A stretch of 64,000 nucleotides of DNA, taken from positions 3,827,501 through 3,891,500 of the forward strand of contig JBBBDQ010000913.1 of NCBI GenBank assembly GCA_037127315.1, in the 5' to 3' direction. This DNA comes from Ascarosepion bandense. Taxonomy: Eukaryota; Mollusca; Cephalopoda; Sepiida; Sepiidae. The notes beneath the pieces were generated by a model. The model ran no database searches and was not told the DNA's origin. It was given only the letters and a program-made list of their open reading frames with translations. Made by a program: the position numbers and the translations under genes. Shown in pieces: positions 1-9,570 of this stretch (position 1 is its first letter; the number at the start of each line of letters is the position of its first letter).

Positions 1-150
1 GAATGAAAATAAATCTAAGAAACTAACCAGTATTTCATTGATTGAATCGTTTTAAGGCTTATCAACTTTTTCAACGTCAGAATATATTTTTTAAAGTCAG
101 AATATATTTTTAGATTGTAAGATATTTAGTGATTATAATGGTTTAGTTAT
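1..150. other. A/T-rich flank, no gene
   Basis: No coding or element signature. Positions 68-112 hold a short tandem repeat of a unit reading roughly GTCAGAATATATTTTT. Confidence 0.5.
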
Positions 151-490
151 TTTTTTTTTTTAATCATATCACCCCAAGCAAGGCGAAAACGCTACTGATG
201 CGCAGGGGGCTACGTAAGAGTGAAAAGATTGGAAAAGAGAAAAACCGGAAACCACAACCTAAACAGGAAACAAGGGATGAGCCTCTTCACCTGTTCAATA
301 GACGTGGGTGGAGTGTGAACCGGACGATAGTTTAGTCTATCTACTCCAATTGAAAAAAAAAATAAAATAAAATAAAAAAGAGTGAAAAGATTGAAAAAGA
401 GAAAAACCGGAAACCACATCCTAAACAGGAAACAAGGGATGAGTCTCTTCACCTGTTCAATAGACGTGGGTGGAGTGTGAACCGGGATAG
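151..490 (-). mobile_element. SINE-D dimer with LINE-1-type 3' tail
   Basis: Read on the minus strand, two copies of a ~140-bp unit (CAATTGGAGTAGATAGAC..., then GGTTCACACTCCACCCACG..., then GAACAGGTGAAGAGG...) are joined through a T/A-rich spacer near 351-378. They are followed by a 3' tail matching the end of LINE-1 at 29395-29463 (GCCCCCTGCGCATCAG..., GGGGTGATATGATTA) and an oligo(A) tail, seen as the T run at 151-160. The same dimer architecture recurs at 26037-26310 and 38160-38560, and a monomer at 13065-13239. No long ORF is expected in such an element. Classification as a SINE is inferred from size, A tail, recurrence and tail sharing. Confidence 0.7.
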
Positions 491-497
491 TTAGATT

Positions 498-695
498 TAA
501 ACCTTTCCCAAGAGTATTTGTGCGTAAATCAACATGACGAACCCAACGGGAATTGGAACTGGACTCTTAAGAATTCCGAGGCACTATCTGCATAGCCAAG
601 CTTACAACACCTAATATTCCCAAGGCTTAACCCATCTAGGTAATGACAAGATTGGATCGTCGCATAACTTCAGAGATTGTACCGGAACCTGTTTT
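498..695 (-). mobile_element. Decayed 5S-tRNA composite SINE (SINE-B) fragment
   Basis: Minus-strand order is a 5S rRNA-like segment (about 599-694), a degenerate tRNA-like segment (about 545-598) and SINE body (498-544). The 5S similarity is visible as CTTACAACACCTAATATTCC, a diverged version of the 5S 3' half in the better copies at 23759-23866 and 62171-62426. It is strongly mutated and surely an old relic. Confidence 0.6.
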
Positions 696-884
696 TCAAT
701 GTGAAGGTTTTATTCTCATGCATATTTTGATTATATGGTTTTCATATATTTATATTTTTATTTTAGCATATTAATTATTATTTATAAATATTTAGATAAT
801 ATTTTTTTATTATTTTATTATTGTTTATTTATTTTCATTATTTATTATTGTTTATTTTACACGTATATAAATAAAGGGACGTGC
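696..884. other. A/T-rich spacer
   Basis: TTATT-rich sequence. The apparent reading frames here are low complexity and rich in Ile, Tyr and Phe. Nothing recognisable. Confidence 0.5.
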
Positions 885-1035
885 CTTGTGGATATCGGCT
901 CGAGAGATCGGAGAGCCGAGTTCAAATTTCAATTGAATTTGTTGCATTTACTTACGTACAAATACCTTGGGAAAGGTATAAATCCATCACTTCTCCCTCC
1001 AGCTATGGGTTAAATAGCAGACCAAATTGATTCCT
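885..1035 (+). mobile_element. SINE-A fragment, tRNA-like head and body
   Basis: Contains the head motif GTGGATATCGGCTCG, a B-box-like GAGTTCAAATTTC and the body motif CTTGGGAAAGGTATAAATCC also present in the intact SINE-A at 20265-20571. It stops within the body and passes directly into LINE-1 3' sequence. Confidence 0.7.
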
Positions 1036-1126
1036 ATAGCCTTTCCACGCATTACTCGCTTATGGGACTCTCTTCCAGCTTCTTGTCTTCAAGTCAATTT
1101 CAGTCTTCAAAGATTTAAATGCAAAG
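1036..1126 (+). mobile_element. LINE-1 3' fragment
   Basis: Short sense-strand piece resembling the LINE-1 end at 57890-57985: TGGGACTCTCTTCCAGC and AGATTTAAATGCAAAG. It is too short to classify alone; the call rests on colinearity with the longer copies. Confidence 0.5.
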
Positions 1127-1591
1127 TAATTTGTCATCTTGTCTTATTATTTTTCGTTCATTTATTGTTCTTGTGTCTTAAATTTTTTTTATTTTTCCCA
1201 TATCTTTAACACTCAGAAAAACCTAATGCACAATAACTACAGTCAGGACGAATTTTAACTTCGCAACGTCATCCGAAATTATGCAACAGCGATCAACTCA
1301 AACAAGAAAATTACATTATCTATAACAAAAAATTCAAAACTACCAACCTCATGGTCAATAATTTGTCATCTTGTCTTATTATTTTTCGTTCTTTTATTGT
1401 TCTTGTGTCTTAAAATTTTTTTATTTTTCCCATATCTTTAACACTCAGAAAAACCTAATGCACAATAACTACAGTCAGGACGAATTTTAACTTCGCAACG
1501 TCATCCGAAATTATGCAACACCGATCAACTCAAACAAGAAAATTACATTATCTATAACAAAAAATTCAAAACTACCAACCTCATTGGTCAA
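1127..1591. repeat. Recent tandem duplication, 2 x 232 bp
   Basis: The block starting TAATTTGTCATCTTGTC at 1127 restarts at 1359 and both copies run to the same AACCTCATnGGTCAATAA end. Only a handful of substitutions and one indel separate the copies, so the duplication is young. The content is noncoding and otherwise unrecognised. Confidence 0.9.
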
Positions 1592-2095
1592 TAATAATAA
1601 TTCATCTGCACAATCTAAGCTGCAAAGAACCAATGATGTTAACGAATTAATATATCCTTTGAAGAAACTTGTCCCTCAACAATCCAAATCCGTAAACTAT
1701 TATATTGGTTAAGCCACCACAAAATTGACAGAAAGTTTGAGATTGCACCTTTCCAACAACAGCTCCATCCGATCTCATTTAAACACACATCGGGATCTTC
1801 CATCGTGATATACTTGTTGACAATACATACATAATAGCATCATCCACATGCAAAAGAAGATTAAAAATAATGGAGGCATTACTAATAAAAAAGAGAAATC
1901 CTCCTCATAACATCAATTACGAACACGGTAACAATGTGCTTACCGTGCTCATAACTTAACATATACATGACACCATATACATAAAATTTACAACTGTTTA
2001 TTTACAAGTAAAACAAAATTCATTCCTGATAATGGCTAAAAGTATAGCCGAAAGCGCTTGAAAGTACAAAACCTTTGGACAATATATATATATAT
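1592..2095. other. Unannotated spacer
   Basis: Moderately A/T-rich single-copy-looking DNA without long frames or recognised repeats; a short TA run lies at 2083-2094. Confidence 0.4.
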
Positions 2096-2374
2096 TTTTG
2101 ATAGAATGGGAGCAGGTTAGTGTGTTAGGAGGTGTTTATTGACCTTACATTTAAACTCCTGGAGATTGTAGCCGTCGGGGAAGCAATCGTGTGGAAGGGA
2201 ATTCTACAGTCGGGAAGTGCGAGGAAAAAAACTGTTGGAGTAAAAGTTGCGGTTGCATTTTATCGGTTTCATTGTAAAAGGGTGGGACCTAGTTGCTAAT
2301 CTAGTATCTCGTGCAAATTCGTATCTAGGGGGCACCAGTGATCTAAGTTCATCGGAACAGAAGCCGTGAAAGTA
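2096..2374 (-). mobile_element. LINE-1 (second subfamily) 3' fragment
   Basis: This is close to the reverse complement of the LINE-1 end at 57740-58030. Shared blocks include GGGAGCAGGTTAGTGTGTTA and GATTGTAGCCGTCGGGGAAG. The copy breaks off inside the reverse transcriptase C-terminal region where the TA palindrome at 2379 begins, which suggests interruption by a later insertion. Confidence 0.8.
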
Positions 2375-2378
2375 TTAA

Positions 2379-2382
2379 ATTG

Positions 2383-2438
<56 letters not shown>

Positions 2439-2442
2439 CAAT
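2379..2442. repeat. Perfect 64-bp palindrome with TA core
   Basis: ATTGCCTTATA on the left and TATAAGGCAAT on the right flank an uninterrupted (TA)n. The whole block is self-complementary and can form a cruciform. The arm TTGCCTTATATATA is shared with the TA tract inside the Helitron family (21808-21815, 30660-30666). Confidence 0.9.
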
Positions 2443-3566
2443 CTGTGAGTCTGTGCGTGACTGTTGCCTATGCACGCCTACATTTTTTAATCTACGCCAT
2501 TGAAAATTTCTAGGGACACATATCTACAGGGAAGCCAAGTCGACACATACTTTTTGAGTTTAAGTTTAGCAATTTTCTCTTTCGCACTTTTTGGCCAATG
2601 AAGCCGAGTGTTTACATTTGCTCCGTAAATCATCTAAGATCTAAGATGGTTGTTGAATTACGTCACAGAAATTAAATCACACGTGTCAAACGCGACTAAA
2701 ATATTTTATATTAAAAAAAATTAAGCCTTTATATTTAATTTTTAATCCGACGTTTTAAAAATTTATTTGGTCAACAAAAAAATGTGAATATTTTTCCCTG
2801 TAATTTTGAAACAAAAGAAATATTTTTAAAAAAGTGTTTTTTAAACAAAAACAAAATATGTAAGAATAAAAGTGCCAATGATTAGAAAATAAAATTTAAA
2901 AAAATAAAGCTTTCTTTTTTTAAATATTTCATGCAAGAAATCAACTGTCTATGATTCATGTGGCATTAATGTAACATTTTCTTCTAAAATTAAAGGTCTA
3001 CATTTTTAAATATTCTTCAAAAATTTCGGAACTAAGAGTGTAATAGTTTTTATATTTCTAATTTCAGTAAAACAAAATAAATAATTTTTATTTTTATGTT
3101 AAATTTATTTAGTCAACAAAAAATGTAAATATTTTCCTCCGTAATTTTGAAAAAAAAACAAACGCAATGTTGTTTACAATGTGACACAAAACATCAAATC
3201 ACGTTTACGCAAAACAAAAGAAAATAGATTTTTTAATGGAATTTTTGAACAATTTTTAAACAACAATGTTATTTATTACTAACTCCACTTCCTACAAATG
3301 TTTTCTATTCATTTCCAGATCAATGAACCCCCCTGAGAAGGAGGCAAAAGTATGGCCGGCACTAAAACTACACTTTATACTCCGTTCGAATACTACAGCA
3401 ACATGCATTCAATGCCGCCTTCTTAATGCTGAAAATGGTTTTTAACAGCCTCAGCACTCATTTCCAACTTTCAATAAATAATTTTACATCTTCTCCTCTC
3501 ATTGGCATCTTCTCCTATTACTAAAATGTTTTGAGTTGCACGGGCAACGCCGGGCTATGATGCTAG
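2443..3566 (+). mobile_element. Helitron-like non-autonomous element, 3' end
   Basis: The right end reads GGGCAACGCCGGGCTATGATG then CTAG followed by T. This matches the terminal block of the Helitron family at 21481-22158 (GAGCAACGCTGGGCTATACTG then CTGG, T). Just upstream GTTGC/GCAAC can pair as a short hairpin. CTRR ends, a preceding hairpin and insertion before T are Helitron hallmarks. The interior is unlike the other family and the 5' boundary is unknown; it may lie at or before the TA palindrome. No Rep-helicase coding is seen. Confidence 0.5.
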
Positions 3567-3717
3567 TTCTTAAATAATTTGAGTTCTGCAAAGAAAAAAG
3601 AATCATGAGAACACATGAAAAATAATATAAAAATATTAATGATAATACCTTGTCCTTCATTTGTAATGAAACCTATACAAAAAGAAAGATTGTTGTCCAA
3701 ATACATAATCTGTCTGA

Positions 3718-3743
3718 TATATATATATATATATATATATATC
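3718..3743. repeat. (TA)n microsatellite
   Basis: Uninterrupted TA dinucleotides next to the SINE-E region. Confidence 0.9.
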
Positions 3744-3832
3744 ACACCCTGATTGAGCACTCTGGAAGAGTGGGAGGCTTTGTAAACAGTATCTATCCCG
3801 ACATATACGCATCGCTCATTCGATAATTAATT

Positions 3833-4046
3833 GGAGCACTCTAGCTATTGGGCGTGTTTATACGCGCTAAAAAGCCTGCCTTCTTCTGCCGGACGCTCGT
3901 GGCCTAGGGGCAGAATCGCCGACTCGGTCGGGTTTCGATCCTGGGTTAGGAAGCGAACGGAGTCTAAGCCGTACTGATGAGCTGTAATACAGCGAAACAG
4001 ATCTGTCTGTGGATGACTATAGTATATATATATATATATATATATA
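3833..4046 (+). mobile_element. SINE-E, tRNA-like headed SINE ending in (TA)n
   Basis: A pol III A box fits exactly (TGGCCTAGGGG at about 3898) and a B-box-like GGTTTCGATCC lies about 40 bp downstream. The 3' part (TACTGATGAGCTGTAATAC..., CAGATCTGTCTG..GGATGACTATAG) ends in (TA)n. A reverse copy is at 46290-46505 and the 3' end alone at 62928-62970. A partial echo of the 5' motif (TTGAGCACTCT) occurs at 3753, so the region may hold a second truncated copy. Confidence 0.65.
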
Positions 4047-4189
4047 GTTACATAAATTAAAAAATATACATATGAGAGTGTACATATGTATCGTATTATT
4101 ATTCACATTTTAAAAAACATACTCAATGTATAAATAGAGCTGTATTATATATATAAATAAATATACATATTATCCTACGTCAATGGCAC

Positions 4190-4304
4190 CACTCGGCGTT
4201 TGATGCGTTATGCAATCATAAGGTGCATTTTTCAAACTGACAGTTTAATAGATTTGAATTTAAGTTCATTCGAAGTGAGTGTCCTAGACGTAAGATATGT
4301 ATAA

Positions 4305-4310
<6 letters not shown>
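4190..4310 (+). repeat. Dispersed repeat R1
   Basis: The block with GCGTTATGCAATCATAAGGTG, ACAGTTTAATAGATTTGAAT and TAAGTTCATTCGA is found inverted at 58595-58700. Both copies lie next to (TA)n. Class unknown. Confidence 0.7.
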
Positions 4311-4311
<1 letters not shown>

Positions 4312-4368
<57 letters not shown>

Positions 4369-4502
4369 ATATAGAGAGTTTGATGATTATCCAGAGCATT
4401 ATAAAATATTGACAGGAAGAACACATATGTAGACGGTTATAAATTTATAGCCCTCTAAATAAATTATTTATTTATAACCGTCTAAATATGTGCTGAGTTT
4501 CC

Positions 4503-4559
<57 letters not shown>
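4312..4559. repeat. Foldback unit between two (TA)n arrays
   Basis: (TA)n at about 4312-4361 and 4508-4559 bracket a 145-bp unit. Its ends are inverted: ACATATGTAGACGGTTATAAAT (4425 onward) against ATTTATAACCGTCTAAATATGT (to about 4494), with one mismatch. The loop is about 25 bp. A related right half occurs near 62690-62750. It resembles a foldback or MITE-like element; the family is not identified. Confidence 0.6.
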
Positions 4560-4562
<3 letters not shown>

Positions 4563-4599
4563 GTGGCTTAAGAGCATTTTTAAGCCTTGAGAAATAAAC

Positions 4600-4826
4600 T
4601 ACAACCAAATTCAAATTTTAATTACGTATTCCCAAATCATCATAAATATATAGTATCTGAAACTAGAATGTCCTTTATTTGCTTGTATTCGATTTTCCTT
4701 AGATTTGATCAAATTATCGACAATCACCTGATCCATATTTTGCCACTCTTTTAGCAATGTTTCTTTAAGGGTTACCACTGACGTGATTTTACTTGGAAGC
4801 TCTCGAAGTTTTCGGAATAGATGCTC
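4600..4826 (-). pseudogene. Tc1-like transposase C-terminal relic, copy 1
   Basis: Minus-strand conceptual translation gives EHLFRKLRELPS, close to EHVWEHLNRKLRQ in the longer copy at 5745-6135. Shared DNA includes TTTAGCAATGTTTCTTTAAG. It is truncated where the LINE-B (TTC)n tail begins, which suggests that LINE-B landed in or beside it. Frames are broken. Confidence 0.65.
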
Positions 4827-5325
4827 TCATTTCTTCTTCTTCTTCTTCTTCTTCTTCTTCTTCTTCTTCTTCTTCTTCTATGTACCCTATCCTTTCAGGA
4901 CCTAGGCGATCATGGCTTTCCACGTCTCTCTATCCCTGGTGGCTCTTAATATGTTTTCTCCTGTTACTCCACGAAACCACCGTTCCGTCACCCACCTGAT
5001 CAAGCGCTTCAAATATGTTATCAGTTGCCTTCCTCTGTCTCTTTTTCCTTCTATCTGGCCTGTAAGTATCAGGTTCTCTAAGCCCTCCTTCCTCATTGCA
5101 TGTCCCAGGAACTTCAGTTGTCACTTTCTAATGCTCACTATTAGATTTTTTTTTCGTTTCCATTCTTTCCAACACCTCGTCATTGCTCACATGCTCGGTC
5201 CACCAGATCCGCAGCATCCTTCTGTAGAACCACATTTCAACTGCTTCAGGTTTTCCCTTCATCATTGTTGATATTTTCCAATATTCACTGCCATAAACGA
5301 TGCGGATAATCCAACAAGATTTCCT
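4827..5325 (-). mobile_element. LINE-B (RTE-like) 3' end with (GAA)n tail
   Basis: On the minus strand the sequence encodes the extreme C-terminal region of an endonuclease/reverse transcriptase LINE: MWFYRRMLRIW-type segment, then RKEGLENLILTGQIEGKRDR, then a conserved WKAMIA-type end. The 3' end passes into (GAA)n, seen here as TTC repeats at 4829-4879. Other copies are at 7683, 8245, 16797, 25545, 38638 and 51268. The reverse transcriptase core itself is absent because of 5' truncation. RTE-type placement is from recall of the family's C-terminal motifs, not from a search. Confidence 0.75.
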
Positions 5326-5744
5326 TAATATTAATTATTAATATGTAAATCCATATAGATAGCTCGATGGATTTTAACCAGAGCGATATGAAGTTTATAA
5401 AGGAAAACTTAACACGTCATATTAGTTATAAACTATAGTTAATTTCAATGAGCTTAACTAGCTCATATCATCAGACTCTTTTACAATATTTTCTCCATCT
5501 GGCATAAAATTTTTGCCGGAATTAACGTTTTCTTAAAATGAAGAGGGAACATAGTAGAAATAATAATAATAATAATAATAAACATAAGATTACAAACAAG
5601 TAAATAAATGACAATAAATGTAAGGGGAAGGAGGAAGAAGGAAAGGAAGAAATGGGAGGGAATAGGGGAGAGAGAGATAGAGTCCAGTTCCAAATATGGG
5701 TAGTATCCGTTTGAAGTTATTTTGATTGTACTTAGATGGTATGA
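5326..5744. other. A/T-rich spacer with (AAT)n
   Basis: Short (AAT)n at about 5563-5580 and a purine-rich stretch at 5625-5690. No gene or recognised element. Confidence 0.5.
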
Positions 5745-6135
5745 CCGAAACTACATCCAATTTCAAAATTAATTACGTTATCCCAATTGAACATAAAAAA
5801 CAGTATTTGGAACTAGTATAAAGTCGGTCATTTGCTTTTTTCAGTGCTTGTATACGATTTTTCATGAATTTGATCAAATTATCAACAGTCGGCTGATCTA
5901 TATCTTACTACTCTTTTAGCAATGTTTCTTTAAGGGTTGTCACTGACGTGGTATTGGTTGTCTCAGTTTTCGGTTAAGGTGCTCCCAAACATGCTCTATC
6001 GAATTCAAGTCAAGACTTACCCATGGCAGTGACTTAATTTCTTATGATTACTTCCAGGCCTTTGCTATTTTGCTCGTATGACATGGCGCTCCATATTCTT
6101 GGAAATGGTAAACATTTTTGCCAATCTGATTGATT
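5745..6135 (-). pseudogene. Tc1-like transposase C-terminal pseudogene, copy 2
   Basis: Minus-strand frames give FQEYGAPCHTSKIAKAWK and SLDLNSIEHVWEHLNRKLRQ. These correspond to the Tc1/mariner motifs N/G-APCHT-K and SPDLNPIE-W, the region that carries the second D and third catalytic acidic residue of the DDE/D domain. Several stops interrupt the frames, so it is dead. The 3' flank (TCCAATTTCAAAATTAATTACG) is shared with copy 1, indicating the same family. Terminal inverted repeats were not located. Confidence 0.75.
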
Positions 6136-6179
6136 TCAAATAATGGGTGTAATCCTTTCTCTAAAATTCTTTAATATTT

Positions 6180-6556
6180 TACAGTATTTCACCGATCAAC
6201 TAAATGCAGCCGACAGTACTACACCAGCAGCTTCTTTTCTCGTACTTCCAGCCTGTGGAACTATCTTCCATATTCTTGCTTTCCTGATGGCTACAACCTC
6301 CAGGAGTTTTAATGCAATGCCAATACCCATCTCTTACCCACTTGACACCCTGTATATTTTTCCTTTCACTCTACTTTTGTATCTGTCATCACAACTGTAT
6401 TCCTATCCTTCTCTTGCTCCCTTCTCTGACACCCCCTGTAGCTGGTTTGTCTTTCTCTTTTCTCTACTCCTATTTAATTTTTTTCTCTTATGTAGCCCCG
6501 TGCGCATCAGTGGCGTTACCGCCTTGCTTGGGATAAAACAATTAAAGAAAAAAATT
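6180..6556 (+). mobile_element. LINE-1 3' end
   Basis: Colinear with 29140-29463: CTATCTTCC..ATTCTTGCTTTCCTGATGG, CTACAACCTCCAGGA, then TATGTAGCCCCGTGCGCATC and GGCGTTACCGCCTTGCTTGG, followed by an A-rich end. It is 5' truncated, as expected for target-primed reverse transcription. Confidence 0.85.
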
Positions 6557-6899
6557 GAACCATTCAACTGTTCGTCAACAACAATCAGCTCAGATTTCCC
6601 TCCAAACCAACCAGCAACCCACGCCATTACTCCAATCCCTCAATGTTTCATGGTCGCCTGTAGACATTCAGTGTTCCAAGTCTCATTTTGATTTCTCTAA
6701 ACATAAACTTGTCTTAATTTCGAATATTGGTAGAATTAACTTTCATCTGACCAAATTACAGACTGCTTACATTTATAATCTTTGCTCTCGAATTCCCATG
6801 CCAGTCTATACATCTGTTCTTGTTAACCTCTGAAATCAAGGGCTTCTTTCTTGCAAATCTTCTTTGAAAGCCTAGCTCTTTCAGAGTTTTTTCATATCA
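6557..6899. other. Unannotated spacer
   Basis: No recognised repeat. A 92-codon frame covers part of it but has no family signature and weak codon character, so it is not called as a gene. Confidence 0.4.
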
Positions 6900-7085
6900 C
6901 ATATAGGTCCTGGGTACAACGGTAAACTGCATCCGGCAGCAAGGCCTCTGATTGGGAGGTTGTGAGGAACCTGGTACCACCTCTTAATTGCTGTTGTTCT
7001 CAGGTCCACCCTGAACCGGAGTGGTAACACCTGTTAGGGTCCCAGCTATAAGCAAATAGTTAACCCCCAAATTGGAGTCAAATGA
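6900..7085 (+). repeat. Dispersed repeat R2
   Basis: GGTCCTGGGTACAACGGTAA..., GATTGGGAGGTTGTGAGGA and GTTAGGGTCCCAGCTATAAG are found reverse-complemented at 37935-38118. The size of ~180 bp suggests a SINE or MITE, but I see neither a B box nor terminal inverted repeats. Confidence 0.7.
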
Positions 7086-7682
7086 AAGTATAAAAATAGA
7101 CTTTTATAAAAAAAAAAATATATGCGAAAATAGACTTTATAGAAAAATATAAATTTTTGAAGGAAAAATTATTACCAACATAACATTTTTAATACAAAAC
7201 CAGAAGATATCTTCAGGTTTCTAAAGTACAAAAAAATAAAAATAAAAATTTTTCATCAAAATCTGATTAAATCAACTTTCTCACTATAACTAAACATTAA
7301 AAATACCTTAAAACCCCACCTTTTTGCATTAAATAACCTACAGAGGTTGATATACCATTAAACAAAACTAAAAATTCAAAATATCACATATAGCGACTTG
7401 TCCATGCTGTTGGAGACATCTTTGACGTTCTGACAACGATTTCTGATGATTTCCCCGTTCAGTGCCATTTTTTTTTTCGCTCAGATTGGATACTTGGTCT
7501 TTCTGGGCTTTGTTCCGCACGACAATGGCCTTCTCCGCTGTTTTCTTACTAGTATTTTCTAATAAGATTGTTAGGATACTTTCTAATAAGTCTTTGGGTT
7601 ATGCATTACGAACTCCATGATTGTTCTTGAAATGATAGTGAAGTGGTTTCCCGTTGCATTGTTCACGATGATTTATCAAGAG
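7086..7682. other. A/T-rich spacer
   Basis: A-rich stretches at 7080-7330 and a short mixed-composition patch near 7400-7530. No supported gene or element. Confidence 0.4.
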
Positions 7683-8240
7683 CGAAGATGAATTGGCATG
7701 GCCAAGGATGCATTCCAGAAGCTGAGTAGAATATTAAAAGACAGGAAAATTTTGCTGGAAACAAAGAAGAGAGTAGTGGATTGTTATGTGATGTCTTTTC
7801 TTCAATATGGCAGTGAATGCTGGACAATCTCCTCCCAGATGAAGGAGAGACTTGAAGCAACCAAAATGTGGTTCTACAGAAGGATGTTGACGATACCATG
7901 GATCAAACATGTGAACAAGGATGAGGTTTTAGAGGGGATGATAACGAAAAGAAAACTAATACTTAACATCAGCAAAAGACAACTAAAGTTCCTGGGACGT
8001 GTAATGAGGAAGGAAGGTTTGAAGAATCTGATACTCACAGGTCAGATAGAGAGTAAGAGAGACAGGGGAAGGTAACGTGTAGCATACTTAATGGGCTTGT
8101 GCAAATAGATGAAAAAGTGGGGTTTGTGGGGGGTAACAGAAAAAAGCGTGTTAACAGCCACTAGGGATAGGAAGATGTAGAAGGCCATGACCGCCTACGT
8201 TCTGAAGTGACACGGCCCATAGAAGAAGAAGAATTACGTA
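7683..8240 (+). mobile_element. LINE-B 3' end with 125-codon frame
   Basis: An open frame (7698-8075) encodes the LINE-B C-terminal region: FLQYGSECWTISSQMKERLE, then MWFYRRMLTIPWIKHVN, then a RKEGLKNLILTGQIESKRDR segment. The 3' end contains AGAAGAAGAAGAATT after a conserved GCCATGACCGCC block, again a (GAA)n-type tail. It is 5' truncated after the reverse transcriptase core. Confidence 0.8.
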
Positions 8241-8244
8241 CGCA

Positions 8245-8740
8245 TCCTAAGATCCTATAGAAGCTAATGGAGGAAAGCGACAAGAAAGGAGCAACTATAA
8301 ACTGAAAGAAGAAAGAAGACATGGTTGTTAGCAAAATAAATAAATTACAATTCGGAGACACTAAAATCAACAAAATACAAGACTTTAAATAACTGGGAAG
8401 TGCCCTAACAAAGAACAGAAATTGCGATAATGAGATCCAAAGATATATTGCCAAAAGCTAAGCAGAGTATTAAGAGACAGAAATACTTAGTCAGAAACAA
8501 AGAAATAAGTACTGAACTGCTACATGATATCTATACTCCGTTGTGGCAGTAAATGCAGGGCAATCTTCTCAAAGATGAAGAGACTTGATCCAACAGAAAT
8601 GTGGTTCTACAGAAGGATGCTGAGAATACCATGAACTGAAGAAGTGATAAATGAGAAAGTCAACACACGAAGAAGGAAACTGCAGCAACAGAAATGTGGT
8701 TCTACAGAAGGATGCTGAGAATACCATGACCCGAACTACT
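8245..8740 (+). mobile_element. Degenerate LINE-B fragment
   Basis: It holds a more upstream part of LINE-B than its neighbour (frames reading MVVSKINKLQFGDTKINKIQ and LGSALTKNRNCDNEIQ) followed by AGAAATGTGGTTCTACAGAA. The ATGTGGTTCTACAGAAGGAT block occurs twice (about 8597 and 8694), a local duplication. Multiple stops and shifts. Confidence 0.7.
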
Positions 8741-8860
8741 TCAAAAGTACACTATGATTCATTCATATAAGACTTTAACCACATTGACTGCTCCCAGGGG
8801 GTTATCCTGATCACGAGACCATATATTTAATCACTTTTTATCCCCGAGAGTTATCCTTGT

Positions 8861-8867
<7 letters not shown>

Positions 8868-8901
<34 letters not shown>
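8868..8901. repeat. (TA)n array left of the Penelope-like fragment
   Basis: Pure TA tract directly abutting the left inverted arm of the element at 8902. Confidence 0.9.
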
Positions 8902-9564
8902 TGTTAAATATAAGAGACGATGAATGTCTGTTATGTTTAATCATGAGCCGTTCTAAATGTCGTATTTTTGCTTTAATTTCAGTTGAAAATAAAGACAAAA
9001 ATTCTCCAACATTTGGATCATTTTTATTAATTTGGTTCTAAGCTTTCGGCTCACATGAGTCATCTTCAGAGAGGTTATTAAAACGGTAACTTAATAACAT
9101 CCACCATCAGCGACGATTTTATTTTGTATTGACATAAAACTCCGCTAGACAACGACAATAGTTACCAAAAATAATAAACGCAGTTCGCAAATTTGCAATG
9201 CGGTTCTATGACGTCACACTGCGTGATAGCGCGAAATGACAACAGAACCATGTATTCAAATGCAATGTAATGTGTTATGTCCGGATTTAAGGGTGATTTT
9301 ATTAAGTGTGGGTTGTTTGGATTTAATGTAGATGGCCTCCAATATCTCAAGGTTCTTTTTACTGTGTTTATGAGTAAGGGTTATTGTATTGTTGACTAAA
9401 ATCTGTCTGATATTACCTACATGTTTATGTTTTTCTGATAAATGTTGTTTAATTGTAACCTGATCAAATGTTGGAGAATTTTTTTCTTTATTTTCAACTG
9501 AAATTAAAGCCAAAAGACGACGGTTAGAACGGCTCATGATTAAACATAATAGACATTCAATGTC

Positions 9565-9570
<6 letters not shown>
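8902..9570 (-). mobile_element. Penelope-like element 3' fragment with inverted terminal arms
   Basis: Minus-strand translation includes ILEAIYIKSKQPTLN, which resembles the last motif of the GIY-YIG endonuclease domain of Penelope-like elements (glutamate in a LEA-hIK context, then PTLN). Arms of about 110 bp at 8902-9015 and 9468-9570 are inverted copies of each other (GTTTAATCATGAGCCGTTCT and TTTAATTTCAGTTGAAAATA in both). This matches the pseudo-LTRs of this class. Both sides are flanked by (TA)n. The reverse transcriptase domain is missing. Confidence 0.65.
9042..9069 (-). ncRNA. Hammerhead-like motif in Penelope-like arm
   Basis: The minus strand reads CTGAAGATGA, a CTCA/TGAG mini-hairpin, then CCGAAAGC. 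The order CUGA...GA, stem II, GAAA is that of a hammerhead core, and Penelope-like elements are known to carry such ribozymes. Extra bases between CUGA and GA mean it is imperfect and activity is doubtful. Confidence 0.3.

Noticed and set aside
4793..4999. Poly-Ser protein
   Set aside because: Translation of the (TTC)n tail of LINE-B on the wrong strand.
6143..6691. 182-codon plus-strand gene
   Set aside because: It covers the noncoding 3' end of a LINE-1 copy (the tail motif lies inside the frame), so it is a chance frame.
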